Assembly (NCBI GenBank): GCA_035532935.1
Contig: DATKQE010000107.1
Location: 36,694-100,693 of the forward strand
DNA length: 64,000 nucleotides
Direction: 5' to 3'
From: DATJLY01 sp035532935
Lineage (GTDB): Bacteria > Pseudomonadota > Alphaproteobacteria > ATCC43930 > CGMCC-115725
Position numbers and translations under genes: made by a program. Shown one piece after another: positions 1 through 8,232 of the stretch; position 1 is the first letter of the stretch, and each line of letters opens with the position of its first letter. A model generated the notes under the pieces. That model was not told where the DNA came from, did no database searches, and was given only the letters and a program-made list of their open reading frames with translations.

Positions 1-1415
1 TTCTGGCGTTCGGCCCAGAGGCTCATGAAGCTTCGTCCCGCCGGCGCCGGCAGGTCGCGCTTGTCGGTCCAGCCGCCGGCCAAAGGCAGCGCGCGAAACC
101 GGCCGCGGCCGCGCCCGCACGCGCCCAGCAGCCGCGCCGCCGCCGCTGCGAGCGGGCGATAGAGCGCCGGCCGCCGCGCGAGGAAGACCCAGGCACCGAG
201 CCCCCAGCGCTGCGTCGCCGGCGGCAGCCGCGCCGCGAAAGCGCGCTCGCGCCAGTGCCGCATCAGCCGCGGCAGCGGAATCTTCACCGGGCACACGCTC
301 TCGCAGCGGCCGCAGAAGGTCGAGGCCTCGGGCAGCGACGCGGCCTCGCCCACGCCGATCAGTGCCGGCGTCAGCACCGCGCCCATCGGCCCGGGATAGA
401 CCCAGCCATAGGCATGCCCGCCGACCGCGCCATAGACCGGACAATGATTGAGGCAGGCGGCGCAGCGGATGCAGCGCAGCATGTCCTGAAACACCGAGCC
501 CAAGAGCGCGCTGCGGCCGTTGTCGACGAGCACGACGTGATAGGCGGCCGGCCCGTCCGGATCGCCGTCGCGCCGCGTGCCGGTGGAGATCGTGGTGTAG
601 GTCGAGAACTCCTGCCCCGTCGCCGAGCGCGCGAGCAGCCGCAGCAGCAGCGTCGCGTCCTCGAGCGTCGGAACCACCTTCTCGATCGAGGCGAGGACGA
701 TATGCACCTTGGGCAGCGTCTGCGTCAGGTCGCCGTTGCCCTCATTGGTGACGATGATGCTCGACCCCGTCTCGGCGACGAGAAAATTGGCGCCGGTGAT
801 GCCGACATCGGCGTCCAGGAATTTCTCGCGCAGGATCGCGCGCGCCTCGTCGAGCATCTGCCGCGGCTGATCGAGCGGCCGTGCCGGGTCGAGCGCCCGG
901 TGCGTCGCGCGAAAGCTTTCCGCCACCTGCTCCTTGGCGAGATGCACCGCGGGGGCGACGATGTGGCTCGGCGGCTCGTGGCGGATCTGGATGATGTACT
1001 CGCCGAGATCGGTCTCGACCGGCGCGATGCCGTTCGCCTCGAGCGCCTCGTTGATGGCGATCTCCTCGCCCACCATCGACTTGCCCTTGGTGACGATGCG
1101 GGCGCCGGCATCGCGGCAGATCGTCAGCACGGCCTCGCGCGCCTCCGCGGCGGTGCGGCACCAATGCACGGCACCGCCCGCGCGCTCGACATTGCGCTCG
1201 AACGTCTCGAGGTAGAAATCGAGATGCTGCAGCACCTCATCCTTGAGCCGTTTCGCCGCTTCGCGCAGCGCCTCGAATTCGGGCAGCCGCGCCACCGCCT
1301 CGGCGCGCCGCACCGCGAAGCCCTCGCGCATCATGAAGCCCAACGCGCCCTGCAGCGTCGCATCGCCGAGCGCGCGATGCGCGTTCGCCTTGAAGTCGCG
1401 GCTCGAGGGCTGCAT
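1..1415 (-). CDS. lutB: LutB-type iron-sulfur lactate oxidation protein (partial, 3' end outside window)
   Basis: Part of the LutABC L-lactate oxidation system, which feeds electrons from lactate to the respiratory chain. The N-terminal two thirds carry the LUD domain typical of LutB/LldF (ITGANFLVAETGS region). Near residue 313 a ferredoxin-like motif CIRCAACLNHCP appears, and near residue 370 a second one, CGRCESVCPVKIP; together they can hold two 4Fe-4S clusters. The start ATG overlaps the lutA stop as TGATG, so the two genes are translationally coupled. The reading frame runs off the window before a stop; lutC would be expected beyond it. Family assignment is firm, substrate is inferred from the family. 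Confidence 0.93.
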   Translation of the reverse strand, partial: MQPSSRDFKANAHRALGDATLQGALGFMMREGFAVRRAEAVARLPEFEALREAAKRLKDEVLQHLDFYLETFERNVERAGGAVHWCRTAAEAREAVLTICRDAGARIVTKGKSMVGEEIAINEALEANGIAPVETDLGEYIIQIRHEPPSHIVAPAVHLAKEQVAESFRATHRALDPARPLDQPRQMLDEARAILREKFLDADVGITGANFLVAETGSSIIVTNEGNGDLTQTLPKVHIVLASIEKVVPTLEDATLLLRLLARSATGQEFSTYTTISTGTRRDGDPDGPAAYHVVLVDNGRSALLGSVFQDMLRCIRCAACLNHCPVYGAVGGHAYGWVYPGPMGAVLTPALIGVGEAASLPEASTFCGRCESVCPVKIPLPRLMRHWRERAFAARLPPATQRWGLGAWVFLARRPALYRPLAAAAARLLGACGRGRGRFRALPLAGGWTDKRDLPAPAGRSFMSLWAERQ

Positions 1416-2185
1416 CAGCGCCCCTCCGCCACGCCGATCGGCGGCGCATCGGTCATGCCGGCGAGTACCTCGGCGACATGCCGCACCCGCGTCGCAAGGC
1501 CGCGCCGCGACAGCTTTCCCGCCATGTTGAGCAGGCATCCCAGATCGCCGGCGAGCAGCGTGTCGGCGCCGGTGGCGGCGATGTCGGCGACCTTGTCGCT
1601 CACCATGCGGTCGGAGATGTCGGGATACTTGACGCAGAACGTGCCGCCGAAGCCGCAACAGGTCTCGGGCGTCGCCATCTCCGTCAGCGTGAGCCCGGCC
1701 ACCTGCGCGAGCAGGCGGCGCGGCTGCGCCTTGATGCCGAGCTCGCGCAGGCCGGAGCAGGCATCGTGATAGGTGGCGACGCCGTCATAGCGCGCCGCGA
1801 TGCGCTCGAGCTTCATCACGTCGGCGAGAAACGCGATCAGCTCGAAGGTCTTGGCCGCCAGCGCCCGCGCGCGCGGCGCCAGCGCCGGATCGGCGGCGAG
1901 GAGCAGCGGATAATGCTCCTTCAGCATGCCGCCGCACGAGCCCGACGGCACGACCACGTAGTCGTAGGGCTCGAACGCGTCGATCACCTGGCGCGCGATC
2001 GCCACGGCCGAGGCGCGGTCGCCGGAATTATAGGCGGGCTGGCCACAACAGGTCTGCGCCGCCGGCACCTCCACCGTGCAGCCCGCCTGCTCGAGCAGCC
2101 TGACCGCGGCGAAGCCCACCGCCGGCCGGAACAGATCGACGAGGCAGGTGACGAGGAGTCCTACGCGGACCGGACGATCTGGCAT
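1415..2185 (-). CDS. lutA: LutA-type (Fe-S)-binding protein, CCG-domain subunit
   Basis: 256-residue protein made of two cysteine-rich CCG domains, with QTCCGQPAYNSG near residue 45 and ETCCGFGGTFCVKYPDIS near residue 178. This is the standard architecture of LutA/YkgE, the subunit thought to bind a 4Fe-4S or heterodisulfide-reductase-like centre in the lactate oxidation complex. It is the first gene of the leftward lutA-lutB unit, with a 1-nt overlap to lutB. The start ATG at 2185 leaves a gap of about 84 nt to the neighbouring lipoprotein gene, where the promoter should lie. Length matches the family (about 240-260 aa). Confidence 0.95.
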   Translation of the reverse strand: MPDRPVRVGLLVTCLVDLFRPAVGFAAVRLLEQAGCTVEVPAAQTCCGQPAYNSGDRASAVAIARQVIDAFEPYDYVVVPSGSCGGMLKEHYPLLLAADPALAPRARALAAKTFELIAFLADVMKLERIAARYDGVATYHDACSGLRELGIKAQPRRLLAQVAGLTLTEMATPETCCGFGGTFCVKYPDISDRMVSDKVADIAATGADTLLAGDLGCLLNMAGKLSRRGLATRVRHVAEVLAGMTDAPPIGVAEGR

Positions 2186-2269
2186 CGGCGCATTCCCGGT
2201 GTCGCGGCACCGCCGGAGAATGGGCCGCGGCGCCGGCGAAAGGCAAGCCCGGCACCGCGGCCGGCGGCA

Positions 2270-2764
2270 TCACCGCGGCACGATCTTCCAGCTTCCGTCC
2301 GGCTGGCGGCAGGCGGTGCCGTAGCCTTGCTGCATCTGGCCGCCGATGTCGATCGTTTCCTGATATTCGCGGCAATAGGTGCCCTGGGCCGTCTGGTAGT
2401 AACGGCCGGGGATAACGGTCCCGCTGTGGCCGCTGTCCTGATTGCGCCACGGCAGCGGCTGATCCGGCCGGCCGGTTTCGAGCGCGGTCTGGGTGGTGCG
2501 CGACATCGCCTGCTTGTCCGCCTGGTCGAGCTGCGATCCGATCGAATGGCCGATCAGCCCGCCGGCGACGACGCCCGCGGCCGTCATCAGACCCTTGCCC
2601 GCACCGCCGCCGAACTGATTGCCCAGCAGGCCGCCCAGGCCGGCGCCGAGCAGCGTGCCGCCGGTCGTGTTGTTGATCCCGAACTCGCCCGGCTGTGTCC
2701 CGCCGGTCTGGGTGCACGCGCCGAGCGCGGTTACGAGGGCGATCACGGTAACGAACTTGCGCAT
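2270..2764 (-). CDS. 17-kDa surface-antigen-like lipoprotein with glycine zipper
   Basis: 164-residue predicted outer-membrane lipoprotein. The chosen ATG gives a signal peptide MRKFVTVIALVTALGACTQ with a lipobox (LGAC). A longer in-frame ORF upstream lacks this and is probably not used. Residues about 35-85 are a glycine-zipper segment (GLGGLLGNQFGGGAGKG) as in the Rickettsia 17-kDa antigen/RT0821 family. The C-terminal part ends with the family's aromatic/cysteine motif (YCREYQ and ACRQPDGSW). The family is common in Alphaproteobacteria; the exact role is unknown, probably envelope structure. It lies 32 nt downstream of mltA and may share its transcript. Confidence 0.85.
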   Translation of the reverse strand: MRKFVTVIALVTALGACTQTGGTQPGEFGINNTTGGTLLGAGLGGLLGNQFGGGAGKGLMTAAGVVAGGLIGHSIGSQLDQADKQAMSRTTQTALETGRPDQPLPWRNQDSGHSGTVIPGRYYQTAQGTYCREYQETIDIGGQMQQGYGTACRQPDGSWKIVPR

Positions 2765-2796
2765 CCGATCCACTCCTGTCCCGGCCGCGCCGATGC

Positions 2797-3978
2797 CTAG
2801 CGCGACGCCGCGACGATGTTTTGCATCGGCACGACCCGCTTTGGCAACAACATGTAGTAGCCACCTTCGGCCCGCATTCTCCCCGCCGCCGCTTCCGCCG
2901 CAGGTCCGAAACCCCAGAATAGATCGCCGCGCACCGGCCCGCCAATGGCGCCGCCGCTGTCCTGCGCCACGACGAGCCGCCGCAGCGCCCGCCCGTCCTG
3001 CGCCAGATCGAGCCACATCGGCACGCCGAGCGGCAGGAAGGTCGGATCGACCGCCAGGCTGCGTCCGGCCGTCAGCACCGCGCCTTCGGCGCCGATCGGT
3101 CCGGCGCCCTTGATCTCGCGGAAAAACACGTAAGACGGGTTCTCGTCCATCAGCGCCGCGCCTTGCGCCGGATGCGCCGCGATCCAGCGGCGAATCGCGC
3201 CGAGCGTCACCGCGTCCTTGGCCAGCGCGCCGCGTTCTACCAGCAGCCGGCCGATCGGCACATAGGGCCAGCCGTTCTGTCCGGCATAGCCGACCTGGAC
3301 TGCGGTGCCGTCGGGCAGGATCACCCGGCCCGATCCCTGGACGGCGAGAAAGAACGCATCGACCGGGCTGGTCACCCAGAGCAGGCCGAGATGGAAGCGA
3401 TCGAGCGCGCCGCGCTCGATCGCCGCGCGGCTGTCATAGGGGCGGAGCCGGCCGGCGACGACGCGGCCCGCGGTCCGCTCGCCGCGCCAGGCCGGGCGGA
3501 ACAGGCCGAGATCGACCGCGACGAGATCGGGCGGGCGCCGCAGCAACGGAACGGTATAGGGCCCGCCCTCGGTCCGCGCGCCGTGCAGCTCGGGCTCGTA
3601 ATAGCCGGTGAAGAGCCCGCGCGGATCGCCGTTATTGCCGACGCGCCACGGCGTGAACGCCGCTTCGAAAAAGCGCCGCACCGCATCGTCGCCGCCCGAT
3701 CCCAGCCGGGCCGCATCGGCACAGGGCGCGCGCCAGTCGGCCGTCGTCCCGGCGAGCCCGTCCGGCCCGACCGGCACGGCATCCGCGCGCCTGAGCAGCA
3801 GGACGCAGGATTTGAGCAGCGCGGGCAGCGCCGCTGCGACCCGGTCCGTGCGCCAGCCGGCAAGATCGTCGAAGCGCGCGGGGGCGAGCGTCAGGTGCGG
3901 CGGGGCCGGCGGACGCGGCGCGCAGGCGGCGAGAGCCAAGCCCAGGGCGACGAGGAGCCAGATCACGGCGCGCGTCAC
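2797..3978 (-). CDS. mltA: Membrane-bound lytic murein transglycosylase A
   Basis: 393-residue peptidoglycan lytic transglycosylase, an outer-membrane lipoprotein by its signal peptide and lipobox (LALAAC at residues about 14-19). The central MltA domain starts with FTGYYEPELHG near residue 122 and contains YVFFREIKGAGPIGA. The C-terminal 3D domain AQDSGGAIGGPVRGDLFWG (near residue 337) carries the catalytic aspartate region. It starts with GTG at 3978; the GTGA overlap with the stop of the upstream Tim44-like gene indicates translational coupling, a pairing common in Alphaproteobacteria. Length is typical. Confidence 0.95.
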   Translation of the reverse strand: MTRAVIWLLVALGLALAACAPRPPAPPHLTLAPARFDDLAGWRTDRVAAALPALLKSCVLLLRRADAVPVGPDGLAGTTADWRAPCADAARLGSGGDDAVRRFFEAAFTPWRVGNNGDPRGLFTGYYEPELHGARTEGGPYTVPLLRRPPDLVAVDLGLFRPAWRGERTAGRVVAGRLRPYDSRAAIERGALDRFHLGLLWVTSPVDAFFLAVQGSGRVILPDGTAVQVGYAGQNGWPYVPIGRLLVERGALAKDAVTLGAIRRWIAAHPAQGAALMDENPSYVFFREIKGAGPIGAEGAVLTAGRSLAVDPTFLPLGVPMWLDLAQDGRALRRLVVAQDSGGAIGGPVRGDLFWGFGPAAEAAAGRMRAEGGYYMLLPKRVVPMQNIVAASR

Positions 3979-4610
3979 GGGCTCTGCGTAGCGACCAGCG
4001 TCCAGTTGGGATCGCGCGACCGCACCGGCCGCGCGAAGGTCCAGAAATCGACATGCTCGACCACGCGCTTGGCATCGCCGTCGACGACGTGTCCGTCGGC
4101 GGCGCGCGTGACGTTGGTCTGGTCGGAGACGAATTTCACGGTGACGAGTGCGGTGCTGCCCTGGAGCGAGGCCTCGACGATGTCCGCGGACTTCATCGCG
4201 ACGAGCGTTGCATGCAACGTCTCCTTGGCGGCCGAGCGCGCGGTGATCGCCTCGGCGAAGCGGTCGAAGACTTCCTTGCTCAGGAGCGGCTTCAGCGCCG
4301 CGCTATCGCCTGCGGCGAAGGCGTTGATCACGATCTGGAACGCGCCGCGCGCGCCCTCGACGAAGGTCGCCTCGGCGAAGCTCGGATCGGCGGCCATGAT
4401 CGCGGCGACCCCGCTGGGCGCGGCGCCGGCGGTGATGGCGCGCGGCGGCGGTGCCGGTGGCGGCGGTGTCGGCGCTGCCGCCGGACGCATGAGGTCGCGC
4501 CGCTGCTCGAGCCCGGTGCGCCGCCCGAGTACGCTGCGCAGCCGCAGCACCAGAAACCCGGCGATCGCCGCGAAAATCAGGATCTCGAGAAGCTGGAAGC
4601 CGTCATCCAT
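3975..4610 (-). CDS. Tim44/TimA-family membrane adaptor-like protein
   Basis: 211-residue protein with an N-terminal membrane anchor (residues about 5-25, LLEILIFAAIAGFLVLRL), a proline/alanine-rich linker, and a C-terminal Tim44-like domain (FAEATFVEGARGAFQIV onward). The bacterial TimA family is related to the mitochondrial Tim44 import subunit; its bacterial role is poorly defined. The start is placed at the ATG of MDDGFQLLEIL (4610), which puts the helix at the N-terminus, rather than eight codons upstream. It overlaps mltA by 4 nt and is divergent from secB across 141 nt. Confidence 0.88.
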   Translation of the reverse strand: MDDGFQLLEILIFAAIAGFLVLRLRSVLGRRTGLEQRRDLMRPAAAPTPPPPAPPPRAITAGAAPSGVAAIMAADPSFAEATFVEGARGAFQIVINAFAAGDSAALKPLLSKEVFDRFAEAITARSAAKETLHATLVAMKSADIVEASLQGSTALVTVKFVSDQTNVTRAADGHVVDGDAKRVVEHVDFWTFARPVRSRDPNWTLVATQSP

Positions 4611-4751
4611 CGCAATCCGGCCTTGCTGCCGCACGGCACCATCAAACCCGGTAAATAGGCATTCGTATCCCGAAGGGCAAGCGATGCGCGCCGCCGTTGT
4701 GCCGAACCGCGATCCATGCTAGCCAGCGCGCATTCGCACAGGGAGCATAGC

Positions 4752-5258
4752 ATGGCGGCAGCCGACACCCCAACCGCGGCACCGACGGGCGACGGCCAAG
4801 CCCAGGGGACGCGCGAGGTCGCGATCAATGCGCAATATGTCAAGGACCTGTCATTCGAGAATCCGCGCGCGCCGCAGAGCCTGATGCAAACGCAGCAGCA
4901 GCCCGAGGTCCAGGTCGGCGTCGACGTCAAGGCGCAGAACATCGCCCCCGGATTTTTCGAGGTCGCGCTCACGATCCATGCTGAAGCGAAGAGCAACGAC
5001 GAACGGATCTTCCTGGTCGAGCTCGTCTATGGCGCGGTGGCGTCGATGGGCAACGTCCCCGAGCCGGAGATGGCGCGCGCGCTGCTGGTCGACGCGCCGC
5101 GATTCTTGTTTCCCTTCGCCCGTGCCATCATCGCCACGGCGACGCGCGACGGCGGCTTCCTGCCGCTGATGCTGCAGCCGATCGATTTCGCCCAGCTTCT
5201 TCAGCAGCAACAGCAGGCCGCGCTCCGCGCCGCCGGAACCGGCACCGGCGTCGCCTGA
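4752..5258 (+). CDS. secB: Protein-export chaperone SecB
   Basis: 168-residue tetrameric cytosolic chaperone that holds preproteins unfolded and hands them to SecA. Family features are INAQYVKDLSFENPRAP near residue 28, the beta-strand core EVALTIHAEAKSNDERIFLV, and the C-terminal LLVDAPRFLFPFARAIIA block followed by PLMLQPIDFAQLL. The start at 4752 follows a GGGAGC ribosome-binding site; an in-frame upstream ATG at 4716 has no such site. It is convergent with dnaQ 22 nt away. The secB/dnaQ/coaE/aroE order is typical of the alphaproteobacterial origin region. Confidence 0.97.
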   Translation: MAAADTPTAAPTGDGQAQGTREVAINAQYVKDLSFENPRAPQSLMQTQQQPEVQVGVDVKAQNIAPGFFEVALTIHAEAKSNDERIFLVELVYGAVASMGNVPEPEMARALLVDAPRFLFPFARAIIATATRDGGFLPLMLQPIDFAQLLQQQQQAALRAAGTGTGVA

Positions 5259-5280
5259 ACGGTCCGCCGCCCGCGCCGGA

Positions 5281-5955
5281 TCATCCCTCCTGGCGCCACA
5301 ACGGGTTCTTGAGCCTCGCCACGAACGCCGCGTGCGCCGCGAGCTCGTCCGCCGGGGCTGCGTGCGGGCGCGGCACGCGCGGCGGGCGGGCGACGGCGTT
5401 ACGGCGCGTACCCGGTCCGTCCATCGCGGCGAGATCGAGACCCGGCTCGCGGCCGCCCACGAGCTCGAGATAGACCGCCGCCAGCAGCTCGCAATCGAGG
5501 CGCGCGGCATGCTTGTCGCGCGCCGAGAGATCGATCGCGAACCGCCGGCACAACGCATCGAGGCTCGCCGGCGAGCCGGGAAACCGCCGCTTGGCGAGCG
5601 CCAGGGTGTCGACGACGGCAGCGGCGATCGCCGGCCGTGCCAGCCGCTTCAGCTCGGCATTGAGAAAGCGCAGATCGAACTCGGCGTTGTGGATCACGAG
5701 CGGCGTATCGGCGATGAAGGCCAGGAACTCGTCCGCCATCGCCGCGAACGGTGGATGCTGCGCCAGGATCGCATCGCTGAGCCCGTGAATCGCCACCGCC
5801 TCGGGCGCCACCTCGCGCTCGGGATTGACATAGCGATGGAAATACCGCCCCGTCGGCAGGTGGTTCATCAACTCGACGCAGGCGACCTCGACGATGCGGT
5901 GGCCCTCGTCGGGATCGAGGCCGGTGGTTTCGGTATCGAGCACGATCTCGCGCAT
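5281..5955 (-). CDS. dnaQ: DNA polymerase III epsilon subunit (3'-5' proofreading exonuclease)
   Basis: 224-residue DEDDh exonuclease. ExoI is VLDTETTGLD (residues about 5-14), ExoII is HNAEFDLRFLNAEL near residue 90, and ExoIII is KHAARLDCELLAAVY near residue 146, so all catalytic acidic residues and the general-base histidine are present. The start ATG (MREIVLDTETTG) is 25 codons inside a longer open frame and gives the family N-terminus. The C-terminal ~45 residues are proline/alanine-rich and end with KNPLWRQEG, typical of alphaproteobacterial DnaQ. It lies 49 nt upstream of the GDT1 gene on the opposite side of oriC from hemE. Confidence 0.96.
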   Translation of the reverse strand: MREIVLDTETTGLDPDEGHRIVEVACVELMNHLPTGRYFHRYVNPEREVAPEAVAIHGLSDAILAQHPPFAAMADEFLAFIADTPLVIHNAEFDLRFLNAELKRLARPAIAAAVVDTLALAKRRFPGSPASLDALCRRFAIDLSARDKHAARLDCELLAAVYLELVGGREPGLDLAAMDGPGTRRNAVARPPRVPRPHAAPADELAAHAAFVARLKNPLWRQEG

Positions 5956-6004
5956 GGCGCAAGGATTGTGCGCCGCGCCGCCGCACCTGCGCAAGCCGTG
6001 ATCG

Positions 6005-6607
6005 TTACATCGGCCAGGCGCCGGCCGCACGCACGACGAAGATCACGCCGAGCACGCCGAACACCACCGCCGCGACGTAATTCATCGCCCGGATCGGCAG
6101 CCGTCCCGACAGCGCATCGCCCAGGAACACGGCCGGGATATTGGCGATGAGCATGCCGGCGGTCGTGCCGGCCACCACGGCGACGAGATTGGGATAGGCG
6201 GCGGCGAGCGCCAGCGTCGCGATCTGGGTCTTGTCGCCGATCTCGACCACGAAGAACGACAGCAGCGTCGCGACGAAGGCGCTGCGGCGCTTGATCTCGG
6301 GACTGCCGTTGAAGGTATCGGCGTGCAGGACCCAGACCGCCATCGCCACCATGCTGGCGCCGACCACGCCGTCGAGCAGCCGCGGCGTCAGCATCCGGCC
6401 GAACCACGCGCCGAGCACGCCCGCAATCGAATGGTTGGCGACGGTCGCCAGGAAAATCCCGGCGATGATCGCCCAGGGCCGCCGGTAATGCGCCGCCAGC
6501 GCCAGGGACAGCAATTGCGTGCGGTCGCCGATCTCGGCGATGGTGATGGAGGTGATCGCTACGAGGAAGGCATGCACGCGGGATCGCCAGCCCGAGAGTG
6601 AGACCAC
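6005..6607 (-). CDS. TMEM165/GDT1-family cation (Mn2+) transporter
   Basis: About 200-residue membrane protein with the two family signatures EIGDRTQ (near the N-terminus) and EIGDKTQ (middle), each in a three-helix repeat. These acidic motifs form the cation site in Mn2+/Ca2+:H+ antiporters of this family, and bacterial members export manganese. The GTG at 6607 is chosen because a GGAG lies 9 nt upstream and just past the riboswitch. A second GTG at 6577 (start VHAFLVAITS) matches many homologues better, so the start is uncertain. The upstream yybP-ykoY element strongly suggests Mn2+-induced expression. Confidence 0.9.
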   Translation of the reverse strand: MVSLSGWRSRVHAFLVAITSITIAEIGDRTQLLSLALAAHYRRPWAIIAGIFLATVANHSIAGVLGAWFGRMLTPRLLDGVVGASMVAMAVWVLHADTFNGSPEIKRRSAFVATLLSFFVVEIGDKTQIATLALAAAYPNLVAVVAGTTAGMLIANIPAVFLGDALSGRLPIRAMNYVAAVVFGVLGVIFVVRAAGAWPM

Positions 6608-6644
6608 GGCCGATCGCTCCGCTCGGACCCGGATCGATCGAACC

Positions 6645-6745
6645 GCTGGTCTCGCCATGCCCCCGCTGCGGGCCCCGTGCACCATGGCGCTGACGCCAAG
6701 CATGTTGATGCACGGCCCGGTCGCGCCCGGGCGGCTACTCCCCAA
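6645..6745 (-). promoter_or_regulatory. yybP-ykoY manganese riboswitch
   Basis: Read leftward, the RNA begins GGGGAGTAGCCG (5' edge at 6743), contains the conserved CATCAACATGC internal-loop segment, and closes with GGCATGGCGAGACC (near 6648). These are the hallmark blocks of the Mn2+-sensing yybP-ykoY class. It sits directly upstream of the TMEM165/GDT1 transporter, a usual partner, with the likely RBS (GGAG at 6620) about 28 nt beyond the aptamer. The 5' end almost abuts the coaE stop codon, so the promoter must lie inside coaE or the leader must be cut from the operon transcript. Confidence 0.9.
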
Positions 6746-6757
6746 TCGAGCTGCGTT

Positions 6758-7384
6758 CTAGCACGCGCTCGTGCGTCCCGTCACCGGCGAATTGGTCCTT
6801 TCGGACAGGTGCCGCACGACGCCGCGCAGGTGGCGCCACGTTACCGCACGGCCGAGCCCGCTCGGCACCAGGAAATCGGCGCGCCGGCGCTTTTCCCGTT
6901 CGCTCGTCTGCTGGCGGCGCAGAAAGGCGAGGCGCGCCACGCTCATGCCGGGCCGCGCCATGACCCGGGCGCGCTGCAGGAACGCGGGCGCCCAGATCAC
7001 CGCGACCGCATCGCAGCGCCGCTCGCCCGCCGTCTCGAAAAGGAGCGGCACATCGAGCACGATGAGGCGCCGCCGCCGCGCCCGCGACTGCGCCACGAAC
7101 CGCCGTTCGGCCGCCTCGACCCGGGGATGGAGGATCGCTTCGAGCCGGGCCAGCGCGCCGCGGTCGCCGAACACGCGCGCGCCGAGCGCGCCGCGGTCGA
7201 TCCCGCCGCCCTTCGCAACGCCAGGAAACGCCGCCGCCACCGCCGCCACCGCCGCGCCGCCGGGCGCCAGCAGGCGATGCACGGCGCGGTCGGCGTCGAA
7301 CACGGCGATGCCCATCCGCCGCAGCAGCCCCGCCGCGGTGCTCTTGCCCATCCCGACCGAGCCGGTGAGACCGAGGATCTTCAT
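6758..7384 (-). CDS. coaE: Dephospho-CoA kinase
   Basis: 208-residue kinase for the last step of coenzyme A synthesis (dephospho-CoA + ATP). The P-loop GLTGSVGMGKST is at residues about 5-16, followed by the substrate-binding DADRAVH motif and LIVLDVPLLFE in the middle. The ATG overlaps the aroE stop by 4 nt (ATGA), placing it last in the ppsR-maf-aroE-coaE operon. The C-terminal 35 residues are arginine-rich and less conserved. Confidence 0.95.
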   Translation of the reverse strand: MKILGLTGSVGMGKSTAAGLLRRMGIAVFDADRAVHRLLAPGGAAVAAVAAAFPGVAKGGGIDRGALGARVFGDRGALARLEAILHPRVEAAERRFVAQSRARRRRLIVLDVPLLFETAGERRCDAVAVIWAPAFLQRARVMARPGMSVARLAFLRRQQTSEREKRRRADFLVPSGLGRAVTWRHLRGVVRHLSERTNSPVTGRTSAC

Positions 7385-8232
7385 CGCGCCGTCAGCGTCG
7401 CTTCCATGGCGCGGCGCAGCGCCGGCGTCACCGCGGGCATCACCCCGAACCAGGCGGCGAAGCCCGGCCGGCCCTGATGCAGCAGCATGTCGAGCCCATC
7501 GACCGCGGAATTGCCGCGCGCCCGCGCCGCCGCGAGCAGGCGCGTTTCGAGCGGCACATAGACGATGTCGTCGACCACCGCATCGCGCGGCAGGGCATCG
7601 AGCGGCAGATCGAGCGCCGGCTGGCCCTCCATGCCGAGGCTGGTGGCGTTGACGAGGAGCCGCGCACCGGCAAGCGCCGCGGCGCGATCGTCCCAGGCGA
7701 CGCCGCGCACCGGGCCGCCCAGCGCGCGCGCCAGCCCGGCGGCCCGCGCCGGCGTGCGGTTGACGAGCCGGATCTCCGGCGCGCCGTCATCGACGAGCGC
7801 CGCCACGACCGCGCGCGCCGCACCACCAGCGCCGATCACGACCGCGGGTCCCGCGGCGGCGCTCCACCCCGGCACCGCCGCGCGCAGGCTTTCGAGAAAC
7901 CCGAACCCGTCGGTATTGCGGCCCAACAGCCGGCCCCTGGCATCGATCACGACGGTATTGACCGCGCCGGCGCGGCGCGCGGAGTCATCGGTGTCGTCGA
8001 CCGCCTCGAGCGCCGCCTCCTTATGCGGGATGGTGATGTTGCAGCCGGCGAAACCCAGGAGCGGCAGCGCCTGAAGTGCGCGCCGCAAATCCTCCGGCCG
8101 CACTGCGAGCGGCACATAGGCGCCGTCGATGCCGTGCTCGGCGAGCCAGAACCCATGCAGCGCCGGCGAGCGCGAATGGGCCACGGGCCAGCCCATCACC
8201 CCGGCGATCCTGGCGGCACCGGTCAGGGTCAC
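7381..8232 (-). CDS. aroE: Shikimate dehydrogenase (NADP+)
   Basis: 283-residue enzyme reducing 3-dehydroshikimate in the aromatic amino acid pathway. Visible motifs are GVMGWPVAHSRSPALHGFW (substrate-binding N-terminus), NITIPHKEAAL with the catalytic lysine, the NADP-binding GAGGAARAVV, and NATSLGM. The GTG start at 8232 gives VTLTGAARIAGVMGWPV and overlaps the maf stop as GTGA. The longer open frame upstream lies inside maf and is not coding. It sits third in the coupled ppsR-maf-aroE-coaE operon. Confidence 0.96.
   Translation of the reverse strand: MTLTGAARIAGVMGWPVAHSRSPALHGFWLAEHGIDGAYVPLAVRPEDLRRALQALPLLGFAGCNITIPHKEAALEAVDDTDDSARRAGAVNTVVIDARGRLLGRNTDGFGFLESLRAAVPGWSAAAGPAVVIGAGGAARAVVAALVDDGAPEIRLVNRTPARAAGLARALGGPVRGVAWDDRAAALAGARLLVNATSLGMEGQPALDLPLDALPRDAVVDDIVYVPLETRLLAAARARGNSAVDGLDMLLHQGRPGFAAWFGVMPAVTPALRRAMEATLTAR

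Noticed and set aside
255..1769. Rightward 504-residue open frame opposite lutA/lutB
   Set aside because: It is antisense to strongly supported lut genes, is arginine/histidine-rich, has no domain, and results from high GC.
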